Of a stretch of DNA of 64,000 bases, positions 37,277-46,019 are shown piece after piece. Positions within the stretch are counted from its first letter, which is position 1. Every line of letters starts with the position of its first letter. The stretch spans positions 1-64,000 of the forward strand of contig NZ_BMEV01000007.1 in the NCBI RefSeq assembly GCF_014637175.1, given 5' to 3'. The notes beneath the pieces were generated by a model that saw only the letters and a list, made by a program, of their open reading frames with translations, searched no databases and was not told the origin of the DNA. The DNA comes from Compostibacillus humi (GTDB lineage: Bacteria; Bacillota; Bacilli; Bacillales; Amphibacillaceae). The position numbers and the translations under genes are program-made.

Positions 37277-38443
37277 GTGGTTCATAAAACAGACATCATT
37301 ATCATTGGCGGCGGGGTTATCGGTTCCAGTGTGGCATACAATCTCCTGGAAGATGGTTTTTCCGGGGAAATTACGGTTTTTGAAAAAGATAAAACATATA
37401 CGTATGCGTCCACTCCCCGTAGTGCCGGCGGTATTCGCCAGCTGTTTACGACTGCCATAAATATTCAAATCAGCCGTTTTAGTCTGCAAAAATATAAAAC
37501 CTTTCCTGATGATATGGCGATTAACGATGAAAAAGCGGAAATCGATTTTAAACAGAGAGGATATTTGTTCCTTGCTGCGGAAGAAAATTTCGCTTATTTA
37601 AAACAACAGCATAAACTGCAACAACAATTGGGAGTACCTTCAGAGCTGTGCACGAAGGATGAGTTGCAATCGATTATTCCTGAGTTAAATATCTCTGACT
37701 TGCAAGGAGGACTGTATTGCAGCGAAGACGGGTATCTCGATCCTTATTCTGTCATGCAAGGATACATACGGAAAGCTCGGCAGCTGGGGGCGAATTATAA
37801 ATATGAAGAAGTGGATTCCATCCTTACGGAAAAAGGCAAAGTCACTGGAGTTCAGCTAAAAAATAAAGAAATCTATACGGCTCCCATAGTCATTAACTGT
37901 GCAGGACCATGGGCACCGATGCTGAGCGAAAAATTAGGCTGTCCGATTCCGGTCGTTCCCCTAAAACGGCAAGTCATTCAATTTGATATTGCCAAACCAT
38001 TGGAAAATGACCTGCCGCTAACGGTGGATCCAAGCGGTGTATATTTCCGGCACGAAGGACAGTCGATTATTTCCGGGTTTTCGGAAGACGTCAAACCGGG
38101 AATTGAATTTAGCTGGAAACGGGAGTTTTTCTATGAGCAATTATGGCCGGTGCTGGGAGAGCGGGTGCGGAATTTTGCCGAGGCGAAAATCGTCCGCGGC
38201 TGGGCAGGCATATATAGCTATAATACGATTGATCAAAATGCAATTATCGGCGAACATCCTGATGTGCCTGGTTATTATATGGCTTGTGGGTTTAGCGGGC
38301 ATGGAATGCAGCAGGCGCCTGCCGTCGGAAAAGGACTGTCTGAACTTATCCGGAAGGGAAAATATGAAACGATTGACCTCACACCGCTCCGTTTTGAAAG
38401 ATTTGCCGAAAAGGACCTTATTGTGGAAGGAGCCGTCGTCTAG
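37277..38443 (+). CDS. FAD-dependent amino-acid/amine oxidoreductase (DAO family)
   Basis: A 388-residue flavoprotein of the glycine/D-amino acid oxidase (DAO) family. The N-terminal dinucleotide motif 'IIIIGGGVIGSSVAYNLL' is followed by 'TYASTPRSAGGIRQLF' and a C-terminal 'GFSGHGMQQAPAVGKGLSEL', close to sarcosine oxidase, opine oxidase and HcnC-like enzymes. The start is GTG at 37277 with AGGAGGTG 5 bases upstream; the ATG at 37247 precedes that site. It is the first gene of an operon with an ornithine-cyclodeaminase-like enzyme and a symporter. The likely reaction is oxidation of a secondary or D-amine to imine/keto acid; the substrate is not determined. Confidence 0.88.
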   Translation: MVHKTDIIIIGGGVIGSSVAYNLLEDGFSGEITVFEKDKTYTYASTPRSAGGIRQLFTTAINIQISRFSLQKYKTFPDDMAINDEKAEIDFKQRGYLFLAAEENFAYLKQQHKLQQQLGVPSELCTKDELQSIIPELNISDLQGGLYCSEDGYLDPYSVMQGYIRKARQLGANYKYEEVDSILTEKGKVTGVQLKNKEIYTAPIVINCAGPWAPMLSEKLGCPIPVVPLKRQVIQFDIAKPLENDLPLTVDPSGVYFRHEGQSIISGFSEDVKPGIEFSWKREFFYEQLWPVLGERVRNFAEAKIVRGWAGIYSYNTIDQNAIIGEHPDVPGYYMACGFSGHGMQQAPAVGKGLSELIRKGKYETIDLTPLRFERFAEKDLIVEGAVV

Positions 38444-38473
38444 CATGCTGATCTTCAAAGGAGGTAGATATGC

Positions 38474-39439
38474 TTGCTCTTTTTAAACGAAGAACATATA
38501 AAAGAAGCCGTCACGATGAAAGACGTCATCGATGCTATTGACTTTACTTACGAAATTTACGCATCCAATCATTTTCAGATGCCAACTAGATTACAGGTAA
38601 GAGACGGTGATAATACGCTATTGTTGATGCCTGTCTTGACTGAAAGGGCCATTGCCACGAAGCTTGTCACCGTGTTTCCAAATAATACAGAAGTGCCGAC
38701 CCTTCATGGATTAGTCGTTTTAAACGATAAACAAACAGGACAAATACTCAGCCTGTTGGACGGCTCCTTTTTGACCGCCCTCCGCACCGGGGCCATTGGC
38801 GGGAATGCGGTACGTCATTTTGCCAGAAAGGACGATAGGAAGCTCGCTATCATTGGCACCGGTGTTCAAGGATTATATCAGGCTATTGCTGCATGTACCG
38901 AGAGAAATATTAGCGATATTTATCTATTTAATCGTACGAAAGATAAAATCCCTGGATTTAAAGCTTCCCTAGAAAGATGGATCGAACCAAACATCCGGCT
39001 TCATACAGCAAATTCAGCAAAAGAAGCAATTTCCAGTGCAGATATTATCATCACAGCAACCACTTCTTATCAACCAGTTCTCCCAGACGACCCAGCCCTT
39101 CTCAAAGAAAAACTGATTATCGGTATCGGTTCCTTTCAGCCGACAATGCGAGAATTTCCAAATACAGTCTACAAATTAGCCAATTCCATTTATGTCGATA
39201 CAGAACATGCCATCGAAGAATCCGGGGATATTGCTATTCCGATTAAGGAAGGATGGATTAAAAAAGAGGATGTACAAACGATGTCCTCCTGGCTGACATC
39301 CCAATCTTCCTTTCATAGAGAAAACCATTCTACGATTTTGTTTAAATCCGTTGGAATGGCTTTGTTTGACGTGGTCACAGCAAACCTCATCTATGAAAAA
39401 GCACGGGAAAAAGGAATTGGAGTACAGCTAGATTTCTAG
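38474..39439 (+). CDS. Ornithine cyclodeaminase / mu-crystallin family protein
   Basis: A 321-residue NAD(P)-dependent enzyme. The Rossmann motif is 'KLAIIGTGVQGLYQAIAAC' at about 122-140. Upstream, 'MPVLTERAIATKLVTVFPNN' carries the active-site lysine region, and 'LLDGSFLTALRTGAIGGNAV' is the family signature. Relatives include ornithine cyclodeaminase, alanine dehydrogenase and ketimine reductases. The start is TTG at 38474, 9 bases after GGAGG; an ATG at 38470 is in another frame. It lies 30 bases after the FAD oxidase, so it could reduce or deaminate the imine that the oxidase makes (inference). Confidence 0.88.
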   Translation: MLFLNEEHIKEAVTMKDVIDAIDFTYEIYASNHFQMPTRLQVRDGDNTLLLMPVLTERAIATKLVTVFPNNTEVPTLHGLVVLNDKQTGQILSLLDGSFLTALRTGAIGGNAVRHFARKDDRKLAIIGTGVQGLYQAIAACTERNISDIYLFNRTKDKIPGFKASLERWIEPNIRLHTANSAKEAISSADIIITATTSYQPVLPDDPALLKEKLIIGIGSFQPTMREFPNTVYKLANSIYVDTEHAIEESGDIAIPIKEGWIKKEDVQTMSSWLTSQSSFHRENHSTILFKSVGMALFDVVTANLIYEKAREKGIGVQLDF

Positions 39440-39470
39440 CTTGCAAATGTATTTGAAAGGAGGGTGAATC

Positions 39471-39686
39471 ATGAAAAGCAATTCCCGTATAAAAGACCCC
39501 GGTATTATTTTAACGATTGTATTAGTATTCGTTTCCCTATTCGTCTTAATCTGGTGGCCGACGGATATTTACCTGATGGGCATTTCTCTTGCTGGCTGGT
39601 TAATGTTTTCTACCTATATCATTTGGTTCTTGTTGGCAGCCATCTATGTACTTTGGATTGAGAAAAAAGATGAAAATAATGAATAG
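39471..39686 (+). CDS. Small two-helix membrane protein, symporter partner (DUF3311-like)
   Basis: A 71-residue protein with two hydrophobic segments (about 13-31 and 38-62) and charged ends (KSNSRIKD, EKKDENNE). AAAGGAGGGTG precedes the ATG. It lies immediately before a sodium:solute symporter. Small proteins of this type (YhjC/YhdT-like) are commonly encoded before SSS transporters such as YhjB/PanF and may be accessory subunits. The family name is from memory, not checked. Confidence 0.75.
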   Translation: MKSNSRIKDPGIILTIVLVFVSLFVLIWWPTDIYLMGISLAGWLMFSTYIIWFLLAAIYVLWIEKKDENNE

Positions 39687-39703
39687 ATCGGAGGGAAAGT
39701 ATT

Positions 39704-41146
39704 ATGCAAGTAATGGAGACAGTTATATTAGCAATTTACTTGATTGGTATGACAATCATCGGAATATATTTTACAAAAAGGGCACATTCTTCCGAAGATC
39801 ATTACTGGACCGCAGGAAGAAGCATTAATTCCTATGTCGGGGCGTTTGCTCTTTTTGCTGCTTTAGCCAGTTCCAGTTCTCTGATGGGGGCGGTAGGGTC
39901 TGGGGTTGCCCTCGGCATTCCGTTTCTGTTTGCCTACGGTTTTGGGGCGGTTGCCATTTTGCCTTTTACCATGTTCCTCGTTTCCGGACAAATTCGCAGG
40001 TCAGGGGTTGCCACTCTGCCGGAATTTTTTAAACAGCGGTTTGGAAATTCCGTTCAAGTTGTTTCTGTTTTTATCGTCGTCGTTGGCATGACCTTCTATA
40101 TGGTGCCGCAAATGACTGCTTCCGGACTCATCGGGTCCTATGTGCTCGGCATTGAGTATAAAACAGCGGTGATCGTTCTCGGACTGGGCTGCACCTTATA
40201 CGCAGCCCTCGGAGGTATGTGGGCAATTACGTATACGGACTTAATCCAAGGCGCTCTAATATTAATCGGAATGTTTGTTTTAGCCGCATTAGTATTATTC
40301 GAACATGGCGGCTTAAGTGCACTTGTACAAGATGCGCTGGCCGCAGCACCGCATTTTGGGGACGTCACACAGCCATGGCTATCTTATTTTGGATTATTTT
40401 TAGCTTTTCTCTGGTTTGGGATTGTCTCGCCATCTGCCGTCATGCGTAATTTTGCGTCCCGGGATGCGAGAACTGCCCGCCGTTCAGCCATGTGGGCCTG
40501 TCTATTGTACTTGCTCGTCTTCGTCTTCGGATTTGTCGTCGCTGCCGGCGGAGCATCGTTAGGTATTTTAGATACGTTAGAAAACCGGGACATGATTTTT
40601 GTATCTGTTATTGAACATTATATGTCCCCTGTTCTTGCAGGAATCATGTTTGCCGGTTTGCTCGCTGCCATCATGTCTTCGGCCGATGCGATGCTGCTTG
40701 CCATTTCTGCCGGCGTTGCCAGAGATATTTATAAGGAATATATCAATAAGGAAGCGTCAGAAAAAACAGTAACAAGAATCGGTTTTGTCGTCATGATTGT
40801 TGCAAGTATAATCGGCATTCTCATTGCCATTAATCCGCCGCAGCTCATTGCCATTATGGTCGGCTGGGTCGGAGGATTTTTGCTGTCGTCCTTTGGCTTC
40901 CCGCTCGTGCTTGGTATTTGGTGGAAACGCGCGAATAAACAGGGGGCGCTGGCAGGAATGCTTGGCGGGGCAATCATGTTCCTGATTTTAGTCATTACCG
41001 AACCTTTCGCCCTCGTATCCGAGCCGATTATTGCTGCTCCAGTTTCTTTACTATTAACGATCGTCGTCAGCTTGGCTACATCTCCGCCTTCGGAAGAAAT
41101 TCAAAGCCGGGTGGAAAGTTATCATCGTGATCAAAAGGCGGTGTGA
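39704..41146 (+). CDS. Sodium:solute symporter (SSS family)
   Basis: A 480-residue transporter with about 13 membrane helices. The family features are 'IGMTIIGIYFTKRAHSSEDHYWTAGRSINSYV' near the N-terminus, 'AALASSSSLMGAVGSGVALG', 'GGMWAITYTDLIQGALILIGM' and 'GIMFAGLLAAIMSSADAMLLAISAGVARD'. These resemble the PanF/proline/YhjB branch of sodium-coupled symporters. GGAGGG lies upstream of the ATG. It is part of the CdaR-linked operon and presumably imports the substrate of the FAD oxidase. Confidence 0.93.
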   Translation: MQVMETVILAIYLIGMTIIGIYFTKRAHSSEDHYWTAGRSINSYVGAFALFAALASSSSLMGAVGSGVALGIPFLFAYGFGAVAILPFTMFLVSGQIRRSGVATLPEFFKQRFGNSVQVVSVFIVVVGMTFYMVPQMTASGLIGSYVLGIEYKTAVIVLGLGCTLYAALGGMWAITYTDLIQGALILIGMFVLAALVLFEHGGLSALVQDALAAAPHFGDVTQPWLSYFGLFLAFLWFGIVSPSAVMRNFASRDARTARRSAMWACLLYLLVFVFGFVVAAGGASLGILDTLENRDMIFVSVIEHYMSPVLAGIMFAGLLAAIMSSADAMLLAISAGVARDIYKEYINKEASEKTVTRIGFVVMIVASIIGILIAINPPQLIAIMVGWVGGFLLSSFGFPLVLGIWWKRANKQGALAGMLGGAIMFLILVITEPFALVSEPIIAAPVSLLLTIVVSLATSPPSEEIQSRVESYHRDQKAV

Positions 41147-41740
41147 ATGAAAGTAACGATGAAGGAAAAGATTGTATTGCTCGGAAAAGGAAATTTAATT
41201 CCGGAAAATGAACTTGCAAAACATGCATACCGTGCCATGAAATGGAATGTAAAATGGAAAAGAGGTCTAAATGAAGAGTTTTTCCGAAAACATATGAGAG
41301 AAACAGAATTAATTTTCCATCCGTTGTGGGTTGCCAAATTACTCGTCATTGCAGCAAGAAGTCCCTTTCCGCCGAAAAAAATCCCGATGATGGGGTTTGT
41401 CGATGCTGTTTCCGGATACCGGGGACTTCTGTCTGCCATGCCCCATATGACAGAATTTGAAGCGGATCCGGACAAGATTGCTTCTCCAGTGATTCATTCC
41501 GAGAAAGTAACGAAATACATTCAAGATATTCAGCAGAAGCAAATTAACCGGCAGTATTTGCTGAAAAAACCAAAGCACCAGATTGTAGAGCTTTGTCTAT
41601 TATATTTGCCGCTCTGGAAAGTGAACGTGCAAAGCAATCAATTGCAAGAAATTATTTATATTAACGCCAATACGGGTGAATCAGAAGACTATATGAGCAA
41701 ACAATGGAAAACGGAAAAGTGGCTGAAAAATATCATTTAG
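41147..41740 (+). CDS. Protein of unknown function at the end of the symporter operon
   Basis: A 197-residue basic, soluble-looking protein I do not recognise. It begins one base after the symporter stop (TGAATG), so it is translationally coupled. It has a helical basic segment ('YRAMKWNVKWKRGLNEEFFRKH'), 'FHPLWVAKLLVIAARSPFPPKKIP', and a later 'LLYLPLWKVNVQSN' followed by 'IIYINANTGESEDYM', which resembles a PepSY/DUF-like beta hairpin found in some regulators. A modest hydrophobic patch is not a clear membrane helix. Function may relate to the transporter or operon substrate. Confidence 0.7.
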   Translation: MKVTMKEKIVLLGKGNLIPENELAKHAYRAMKWNVKWKRGLNEEFFRKHMRETELIFHPLWVAKLLVIAARSPFPPKKIPMMGFVDAVSGYRGLLSAMPHMTEFEADPDKIASPVIHSEKVTKYIQDIQQKQINRQYLLKKPKHQIVELCLLYLPLWKVNVQSNQLQEIIYINANTGESEDYMSKQWKTEKWLKNII

Positions 41741-41842
41741 TCAAAATTGGGCCTGAACTCAGGTAATGCGAGTCTAATCTTGTAAGAATGGCTTGCAGTT
41801 TTAAAGCATTCCCTTTTTTATTATTTATTAAGGAGTTAATGG

Positions 41843-42219
41843 ATGAAAAACCTGCCGATTAAAAATCAGATGAACACTGTGTTTGTCCATGTCACCGATT
41901 TAAAGGCTGCTGCCAAGTGGTATGGAGATCTATTGGGAATCGAAGTGGATTTAAACAAGGTGACTTCGCCGGTTTTTAACGTGCCTGTTACGGGAACAAC
42001 GTCGCTTACGCTAGATGACCATGCATTTGACCCATCCTTCCGCCATGATGTCAGTTCGAACCCTATCTTTAATTTATACACACCTCATATTGAGGAAGCA
42101 TATGAATACGTAAAAGATAAAGGTATTGAAATCGTGCGGGAAATTGAATGGGCGGGGATACCGCCTGGTTTAACATTAAAGATCCTGATGGAAATGTCGT
42201 AATGATTTGTAATTGCTAG
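41843..42219 (+). pseudogene. VOC (glyoxalase/bleomycin-resistance) family protein, frameshift near the end
   Basis: The frame from 41843 reads as a VOC dioxygenase-fold protein ('NTVFVHVTDLKAAAKWYGDLLGIEVD', 'NPIFNLYTPHIEEAYEYVKDKGIEIV'). After 'EIEWAG' the correct ending is in the next frame: TAWFNIKDPDGNVVMICNC and stop at 42219, the usual VOC C-terminus. One G appears missing from the GGGG run near 42155-42160. As written the protein ends at 42202 with an unrelated tail. This may be a sequencing indel or a recent mutation. A good AAGGAG site precedes the ATG. Confidence 0.8.
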
Positions 42220-42242
42220 CATGGATTCCCAGCTTGCCAAAT

Positions 42243-42288
42243 GAAAAACTCCTATGAAATCGGAAGCCGATTCCATAGGAGTTTATTT
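42243..42288. terminator. Bidirectional terminator
   Basis: AAACTCCTATG.AATCGG / CCGATT.CATAGGAGTTT forms a long stem flanked by A and T runs between the convergent VOC and MFS genes. Confidence 0.85.
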
Positions 42289-43527
42289 TTATATTTGCTT
42301 TTGTACTGACATTCCTGCCTTCACCAATTCTTTGCTGAATAGAAGGAAAAAGGCGAGAAGAAACAGGGCAATTCCTGTTCCGATGAGCAGCAGCTCAATG
42401 GCAATGATGTCGGCAATCGGCCCAAAAATAAGCATTCCCAGCGGCATCATCGATGTAGAAATCATCGTGACGACCCCGAACACTCTGCCGAGAAAATCAC
42501 CTTCCACTTTTTCCTGCAAGAGCACGTTCGACGGAGTGCTGAAAAATGGCATGGAAAGCCCGATAATTCCCATAAAGATTAAATAAATTGAAAATATCGG
42601 TGTAATCCCTAATGCAAAAGTACATGCGGCAAAAAGACTGCTTGCCAAAGCCATCGTATGGATTTTGTTTTTAAATCCTTCCCAAGAAGCAATGAGAATC
42701 CCCCCGAGAATCATCCCGATGGAAAAGGCTACTTCAATGGCAGTGAGCCGCCATATATCTTCGCCAAAGCTTCGTGCTACTTGGAGCGGCGTTAAAAAGG
42801 ATGCCGGTGCCGCCAGAATAAAGAACAGGGCGAAGAAAAGGAAAAACTTCATTAAAAAGGCATGTTTGCGAATATAAATAAATCCTTCCTTCAAATCGTG
42901 AAAATAGCTGATTGCTTTGTCTGTAATCGCCTTTTGATGCGCAGGTATCGATAAAAAGAATACTAGCACGGAAATTGCGATTGCTGCAGTTACAACGTCG
43001 ACAAAGAAAATGACTTCCATGGAGGCAAACCCTAACAGGGCGCCGCTCGCCATCGGAGCAGTAAGGGTGACAAGCGCTTGAATGCTTCCGTTTGCTCCAT
43101 TCACTTTCATTAATTTATCTTGCGGAACGATTTGCGGCAAAATAGCTCCGACGGCGGGCATTTGCACCCCGGTACCTAATGACCGGACTGCCGCAATGAG
43201 AAAGAGAAGCCATAATGCTTCATACCCCATCATAAAGAGAATGGCCAATATGAGCGTTACAAGGGCGATTACCCCATCAGATATGACAATCAGCAGCTTC
43301 CTGTTATATCGGTCCGCCCACACCCCGGCAAAGGGAGAGAGGAGAAAGGCGGGGATAAACCCGCAAATAATATAAATCGTCATTATCCACCCGGACTGGG
43401 TATTTAACGTGATATACCATAAAATGGCATATTGAACGAGGGAAGAACCAAACAGGGAAATTGTCTGGCTTCCCAAAAAAAGAATGATATTTCGTTTCCA
43501 GTTTTCATATAATTTTTCGTTTTCCAA
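42289..43527 (-). CDS. MFS transporter, macrolide-efflux-like (MFS_3)
   Basis: A 412-residue permease with 12 predicted helices. 'SQTISLFGSSLVQYAILWYI' at the start, 'FAGVWADRYNRKLLIVISD' (the D-R-x-x-R/K loop 2-3 motif) and 'PFFSTPSNVLLQEKVEGDFLGRVFG' mark the MFS_3 branch, which includes macrolide efflux proteins MefA and YfiS/YkuC-like exporters. The start is TTG at 43527 with AGAGGAAG upstream. It lies 27 bases after hflX on the same strand, so it may be cotranscribed with that ribosome-rescue GTPase, a combination suggestive of antibiotic stress (inference). Confidence 0.88.
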   Translation of the reverse strand: MENEKLYENWKRNIILFLGSQTISLFGSSLVQYAILWYITLNTQSGWIMTIYIICGFIPAFLLSPFAGVWADRYNRKLLIVISDGVIALVTLILAILFMMGYEALWLLFLIAAVRSLGTGVQMPAVGAILPQIVPQDKLMKVNGANGSIQALVTLTAPMASGALLGFASMEVIFFVDVVTAAIAISVLVFFLSIPAHQKAITDKAISYFHDLKEGFIYIRKHAFLMKFFLFFALFFILAAPASFLTPLQVARSFGEDIWRLTAIEVAFSIGMILGGILIASWEGFKNKIHTMALASSLFAACTFALGITPIFSIYLIFMGIIGLSMPFFSTPSNVLLQEKVEGDFLGRVFGVVTMISTSMMPLGMLIFGPIADIIAIELLLIGTGIALFLLAFFLLFSKELVKAGMSVQKQI

Positions 43528-43554
43528 TCGTACACTTCCTCTGTGATTTAATCT

Positions 43555-44820
43555 TTATCCATGAACTACATATGCTTCGTATTTTTCATAATCTTGTTTT
43601 GTGCCTCTTACGGTTAATCTTGTGCCTTGTTCTTCATAAGCTGTTGCTAACACTTGGGCGTTTTCATTGAAATACGCAATGAGCTGGCCCTCTTCATACG
43701 GAATAAGCACTTCAAATTGCCGATAATCTTTATAAATATATTGTTGAATAGCCTTGGTCAATTCCTTGATGCCAATCCGTTTTTTTGCTGAAAGATATAC
43801 CGTATCTCCTTCTACTTTTGGAAATTCAGCCTCGGTCAAATCGCTCTTATTATAGGCATAGATGACCGGAATATTTTCCACACCAATTTCTTTTAACGTT
43901 GCATCAGTCACTTCCATATATTTTTCGTAATTCGGGTCGGAATAATCGACAACATGGATGATGACATCTGCTTCCTTCACTTCCTCCAGCGTAGAACGGA
44001 ATGCCTTGACGAGATGGTGAGGCAATTTATGAATAAACCCGACCGTATCCGTCAGCAAGAACCTCGTATTATCCGGAAGATGCATTTTGCGGACGGACGT
44101 TTCCAGCGTGGCAAAGAGCATATCTTTTTCAAAAACTTCTTTATTGGCGGCCGGATTAAATTTTTCCACCATGGCATTCATAATCGTTGATTTACCGGCG
44201 TTTGTATAGCCGACAAGAGAGACTACCGGAAGACCATGCTTTTGCCGTTTTTTCCGCTGAATTTCCCGCTGCTCCACTAACTGTTCCAATTCTTTGGAAA
44301 GAATACTAATTTTCTCTTCAATTTTTCGGCGGTCCAGCTCCAATTTCGTCTCTCCGGCACCCCGGTTTTTCAGCCCGGCTCCTCCCCCCTGCCGCCCAAG
44401 GTCATCTCTTTGGCCGATTAGGCGGGGCAGCATATATTTTAGCTTTGCCACTTCTACCTGCAGCTTTGCTTCCCGCGTTTGCGCCCGTTCGGCGAAAATA
44501 TCTAAAATAAGCATCGTCCGATCGATAACCGTTTTCTCCAGTTTTTCTTCCAGCACCCGGATTTGCGACGGGGACAGTTCATCGTCAAAAATAACGACAT
44601 CAGCTTCTTTCATTTCCACGAGCTCTTGTAATTCTTCAAGTTTTCCCTTTCCGATATAGTGGGATTTATGAATTTGCTGCAGCTGCTGCGTTAACGTCCC
44701 GACAACTTGAAGATGGCAAGCAGCGGCAAGTCCCTCCAGCTCCTTCATGGAAAAATCCAGATCATCCGCTTGCTGCTTTATACTTGCCCCGACAAGGATC
44801 GCTTTTTTCTTTTCCGTCAT
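43555..44820 (-). CDS. hflX: Ribosome-associated GTPase HflX
   Basis: A 421-residue GTPase. The N-terminal HflX domain ('ELEGLAAACHLQVVGTLTQ', 'YIGKGKLEEL', 'LSPSQIRVLEE') is followed by the conserved glycine-rich linker 'GAGLKNRGAGETKLELDRR'. The G domain has G1 'GYTNAGKSTI', G3 'DTVGFI' and G4 'NKSD'. HflX splits stalled or hibernating 70S ribosomes. The start at 44820 follows AAAGGATGAGG; upstream in-frame Mets extend into the leader hairpin. The length matches B. subtilis HflX (about 420). A terminator-like hairpin lies only about 28 bases upstream of the start, hinting at attenuation. Confidence 0.95.
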   Translation of the reverse strand: MTEKKKAILVGASIKQQADDLDFSMKELEGLAAACHLQVVGTLTQQLQQIHKSHYIGKGKLEELQELVEMKEADVVIFDDELSPSQIRVLEEKLEKTVIDRTMLILDIFAERAQTREAKLQVEVAKLKYMLPRLIGQRDDLGRQGGGAGLKNRGAGETKLELDRRKIEEKISILSKELEQLVEQREIQRKKRQKHGLPVVSLVGYTNAGKSTIMNAMVEKFNPAANKEVFEKDMLFATLETSVRKMHLPDNTRFLLTDTVGFIHKLPHHLVKAFRSTLEEVKEADVIIHVVDYSDPNYEKYMEVTDATLKEIGVENIPVIYAYNKSDLTEAEFPKVEGDTVYLSAKKRIGIKELTKAIQQYIYKDYRQFEVLIPYEEGQLIAYFNENAQVLATAYEEQGTRLTVRGTKQDYEKYEAYVVHG

Positions 44821-44847
44821 TTTCCTCATCCTTTCCTTTTTTTGGCA

Positions 44848-44873
44848 TAAAAAAGCGCAGACTTCTGCCTGCG
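44848..44873 (-). terminator. Terminator-like hairpin in the hflX leader (candidate attenuator)
   Basis: On the minus strand CGCAG GCAGAAGT CTGCG is followed by CTTTTTTATG, ending about 28 bases before the hflX start codon. Any transcript from the upstream promoter must read through it. The neighbouring sequence GGCAGGTTTCCTGAC could pair alternatively. Hairpin seen; function inferred. Confidence 0.55.
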
Positions 44874-45039
44874 TTTTGCAAATGGAAGTAGGTATTTTTT
44901 TGTCAGGAAACCTGCCGAAACTTTCCACGTCAAATCGTGCGCGTCACGGATGGAGTGGGCGCAAAAAGGAAAGGATAGATGTTAAAGGGGGATACTTTCC
45001 CCTTTTGCAAAAAACACATCCGTCCCTTTTTTGGACAGC

Positions 45040-45072
45040 AAAAAAGAGGGCAGAATCGTCTCCCTCTTTTTT
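45040..45072. terminator. Strong hairpin with A/T flanks between hflX and ahpC
   Basis: The 11-bp stem AAAAAAGAGGG / CCCTCTTTTTT with an 11-base loop can terminate in either direction. It lies between the minus-strand promoter at 45245-45273 and hflX, so for hflX it would be a second leader terminator. No coding gene was supported in 44874-45410. Confidence 0.75.
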
Positions 45073-45244
45073 ACAATATGTTATACCGTAAAATGTCAGG
45101 TTTCCTAAAAATAGGCAGACTAATCCCATTTACTCTGCATGCAGGCAGAGCCCTTGAACGTATTCAATTAACGGTTCAAAGTTTGGAATCGTAATCTCAT
45201 TGCTGCCGTCAAAGGAAACCCTCCATTTCTTGTAAGATGGAATC

Positions 45245-45273
45245 ATTATAGCACGGCAAAAGCTCCGATTCAA
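45245..45273 (-). promoter_or_regulatory. Sigma-A-type promoter pointing toward hflX
   Basis: On the minus strand TTGAAT, a 17-base spacer and TATAAT make a near-consensus promoter. The only downstream gene in this direction is hflX, about 420 bases away. A GGAGGG site shortly after it precedes a possible 14-codon frame (TTG at about 45219) that ends before the first hairpin. Confidence 0.6.
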
Positions 45274-45330
45274 GAAAAAGTTAGGTTTAGATTATTTTCT
45301 GAAAATTTCGTTAAATTGATAGTATTAAAC

Positions 45331-45358
45331 TTGACAAACATTCGGTTAAAGATATTAT
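45331..45358 (+). promoter_or_regulatory. ahpC promoter
   Basis: TTGACA and TATTAT with a 16-base spacer (or TATAAT with 19) lie about 50 bases upstream of ahpC. TTATAATAAGTGTG overlapping the -10 matches one half of the PerR box TTATAATNATTATAA; the second half is weak, so PerR control is only suggested. Confidence 0.55.
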
Positions 45359-45410
45359 AATAAGTGTGTTGTGAAAATCATTTTAAATAAGACTTCGAGG
45401 AGGAACAAAA

Positions 45411-45977
45411 ATGTCATTAGTAGGAAAAGAAGTATTACCATTCAAAGCAAAAGCTTTCAGAGCTGGAGAAGATTTCTTCGATGTTACGGAAGAAGATTTC
45501 AAAGGCCATTGGAGCATCGTTGTTTTCTATCCAGCAGACTTTTCTTTCGTTTGCCCGACTGAACTTGCTGATGTTCAGGAGCAATTGCCAAAATTAAAAG
45601 AATTGGGTGTGGAAGTATTTTCTGTTTCTACAGATACTCACTTTGTTCATAAAGCATGGCATGACCATTCCGAAACGGTAAATAAAATTACTTATACAAT
45701 GATCGGCGATCCATCCCAGCAAATTTCCCGTAACTTCGATGTTTTAGACGAAGAAACTGGACTAGCTCAACGCGGTACGTTCATTATCGATCCAGACGGT
45801 GTAATCCAGGCTGTGGAAATTAATGCAGACGGAATCGGCCGGGATGCAAGCACTCTAATTGATAAAATTAAAGCTGCACAATACGTGCGCAATAACCCAG
45901 GTGAAGTTTGCCCGGCTAAATGGCAAGAAGGAGAAGAAACTTTGAAGCCAAGCCTTGACCTTGTAGGTAAAATCTAA
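45411..45977 (+). CDS. ahpC: Alkyl hydroperoxide reductase subunit C (peroxiredoxin)
   Basis: A 188-residue typical two-cysteine peroxiredoxin of the AhpC/Prx1 group. The peroxidatic cysteine is in '[17 protein letters not shown]' (C48) and the resolving cysteine in '[10 protein letters not shown]' (C167). It reduces hydrogen peroxide and organic hydroperoxides and is recycled by AhpF, encoded 42 bases downstream. AGGAGG precedes the ATG. It is presumably induced by peroxide; only a partial PerR box is seen. Confidence 0.98.
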   Translation: MSLVGKEVLPFKAKAFRAGEDFFDVTEEDFKGHWSIVVFYPADFSFVCPTELADVQEQLPKLKELGVEVFSVSTDTHFVHKAWHDHSETVNKITYTMIGDPSQQISRNFDVLDEETGLAQRGTFIIDPDGVIQAVEINADGIGRDASTLIDKIKAAQYVRNNPGEVCPAKWQEGEETLKPSLDLVGKI

Positions 45978-46019
45978 GCTGCATTTGAGCTTTCAAGCGA
46001 TAAATAAGGAGAGAGATTT

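Noticed and set aside
45130-45246. 38-codon minus-strand frame starting at the -10 region of the hflX promoter
   Set aside because: Its ATG overlaps the TATAAT box and it has no ribosome binding site, so translation is unlikely, although the residue pattern looks protein-like.
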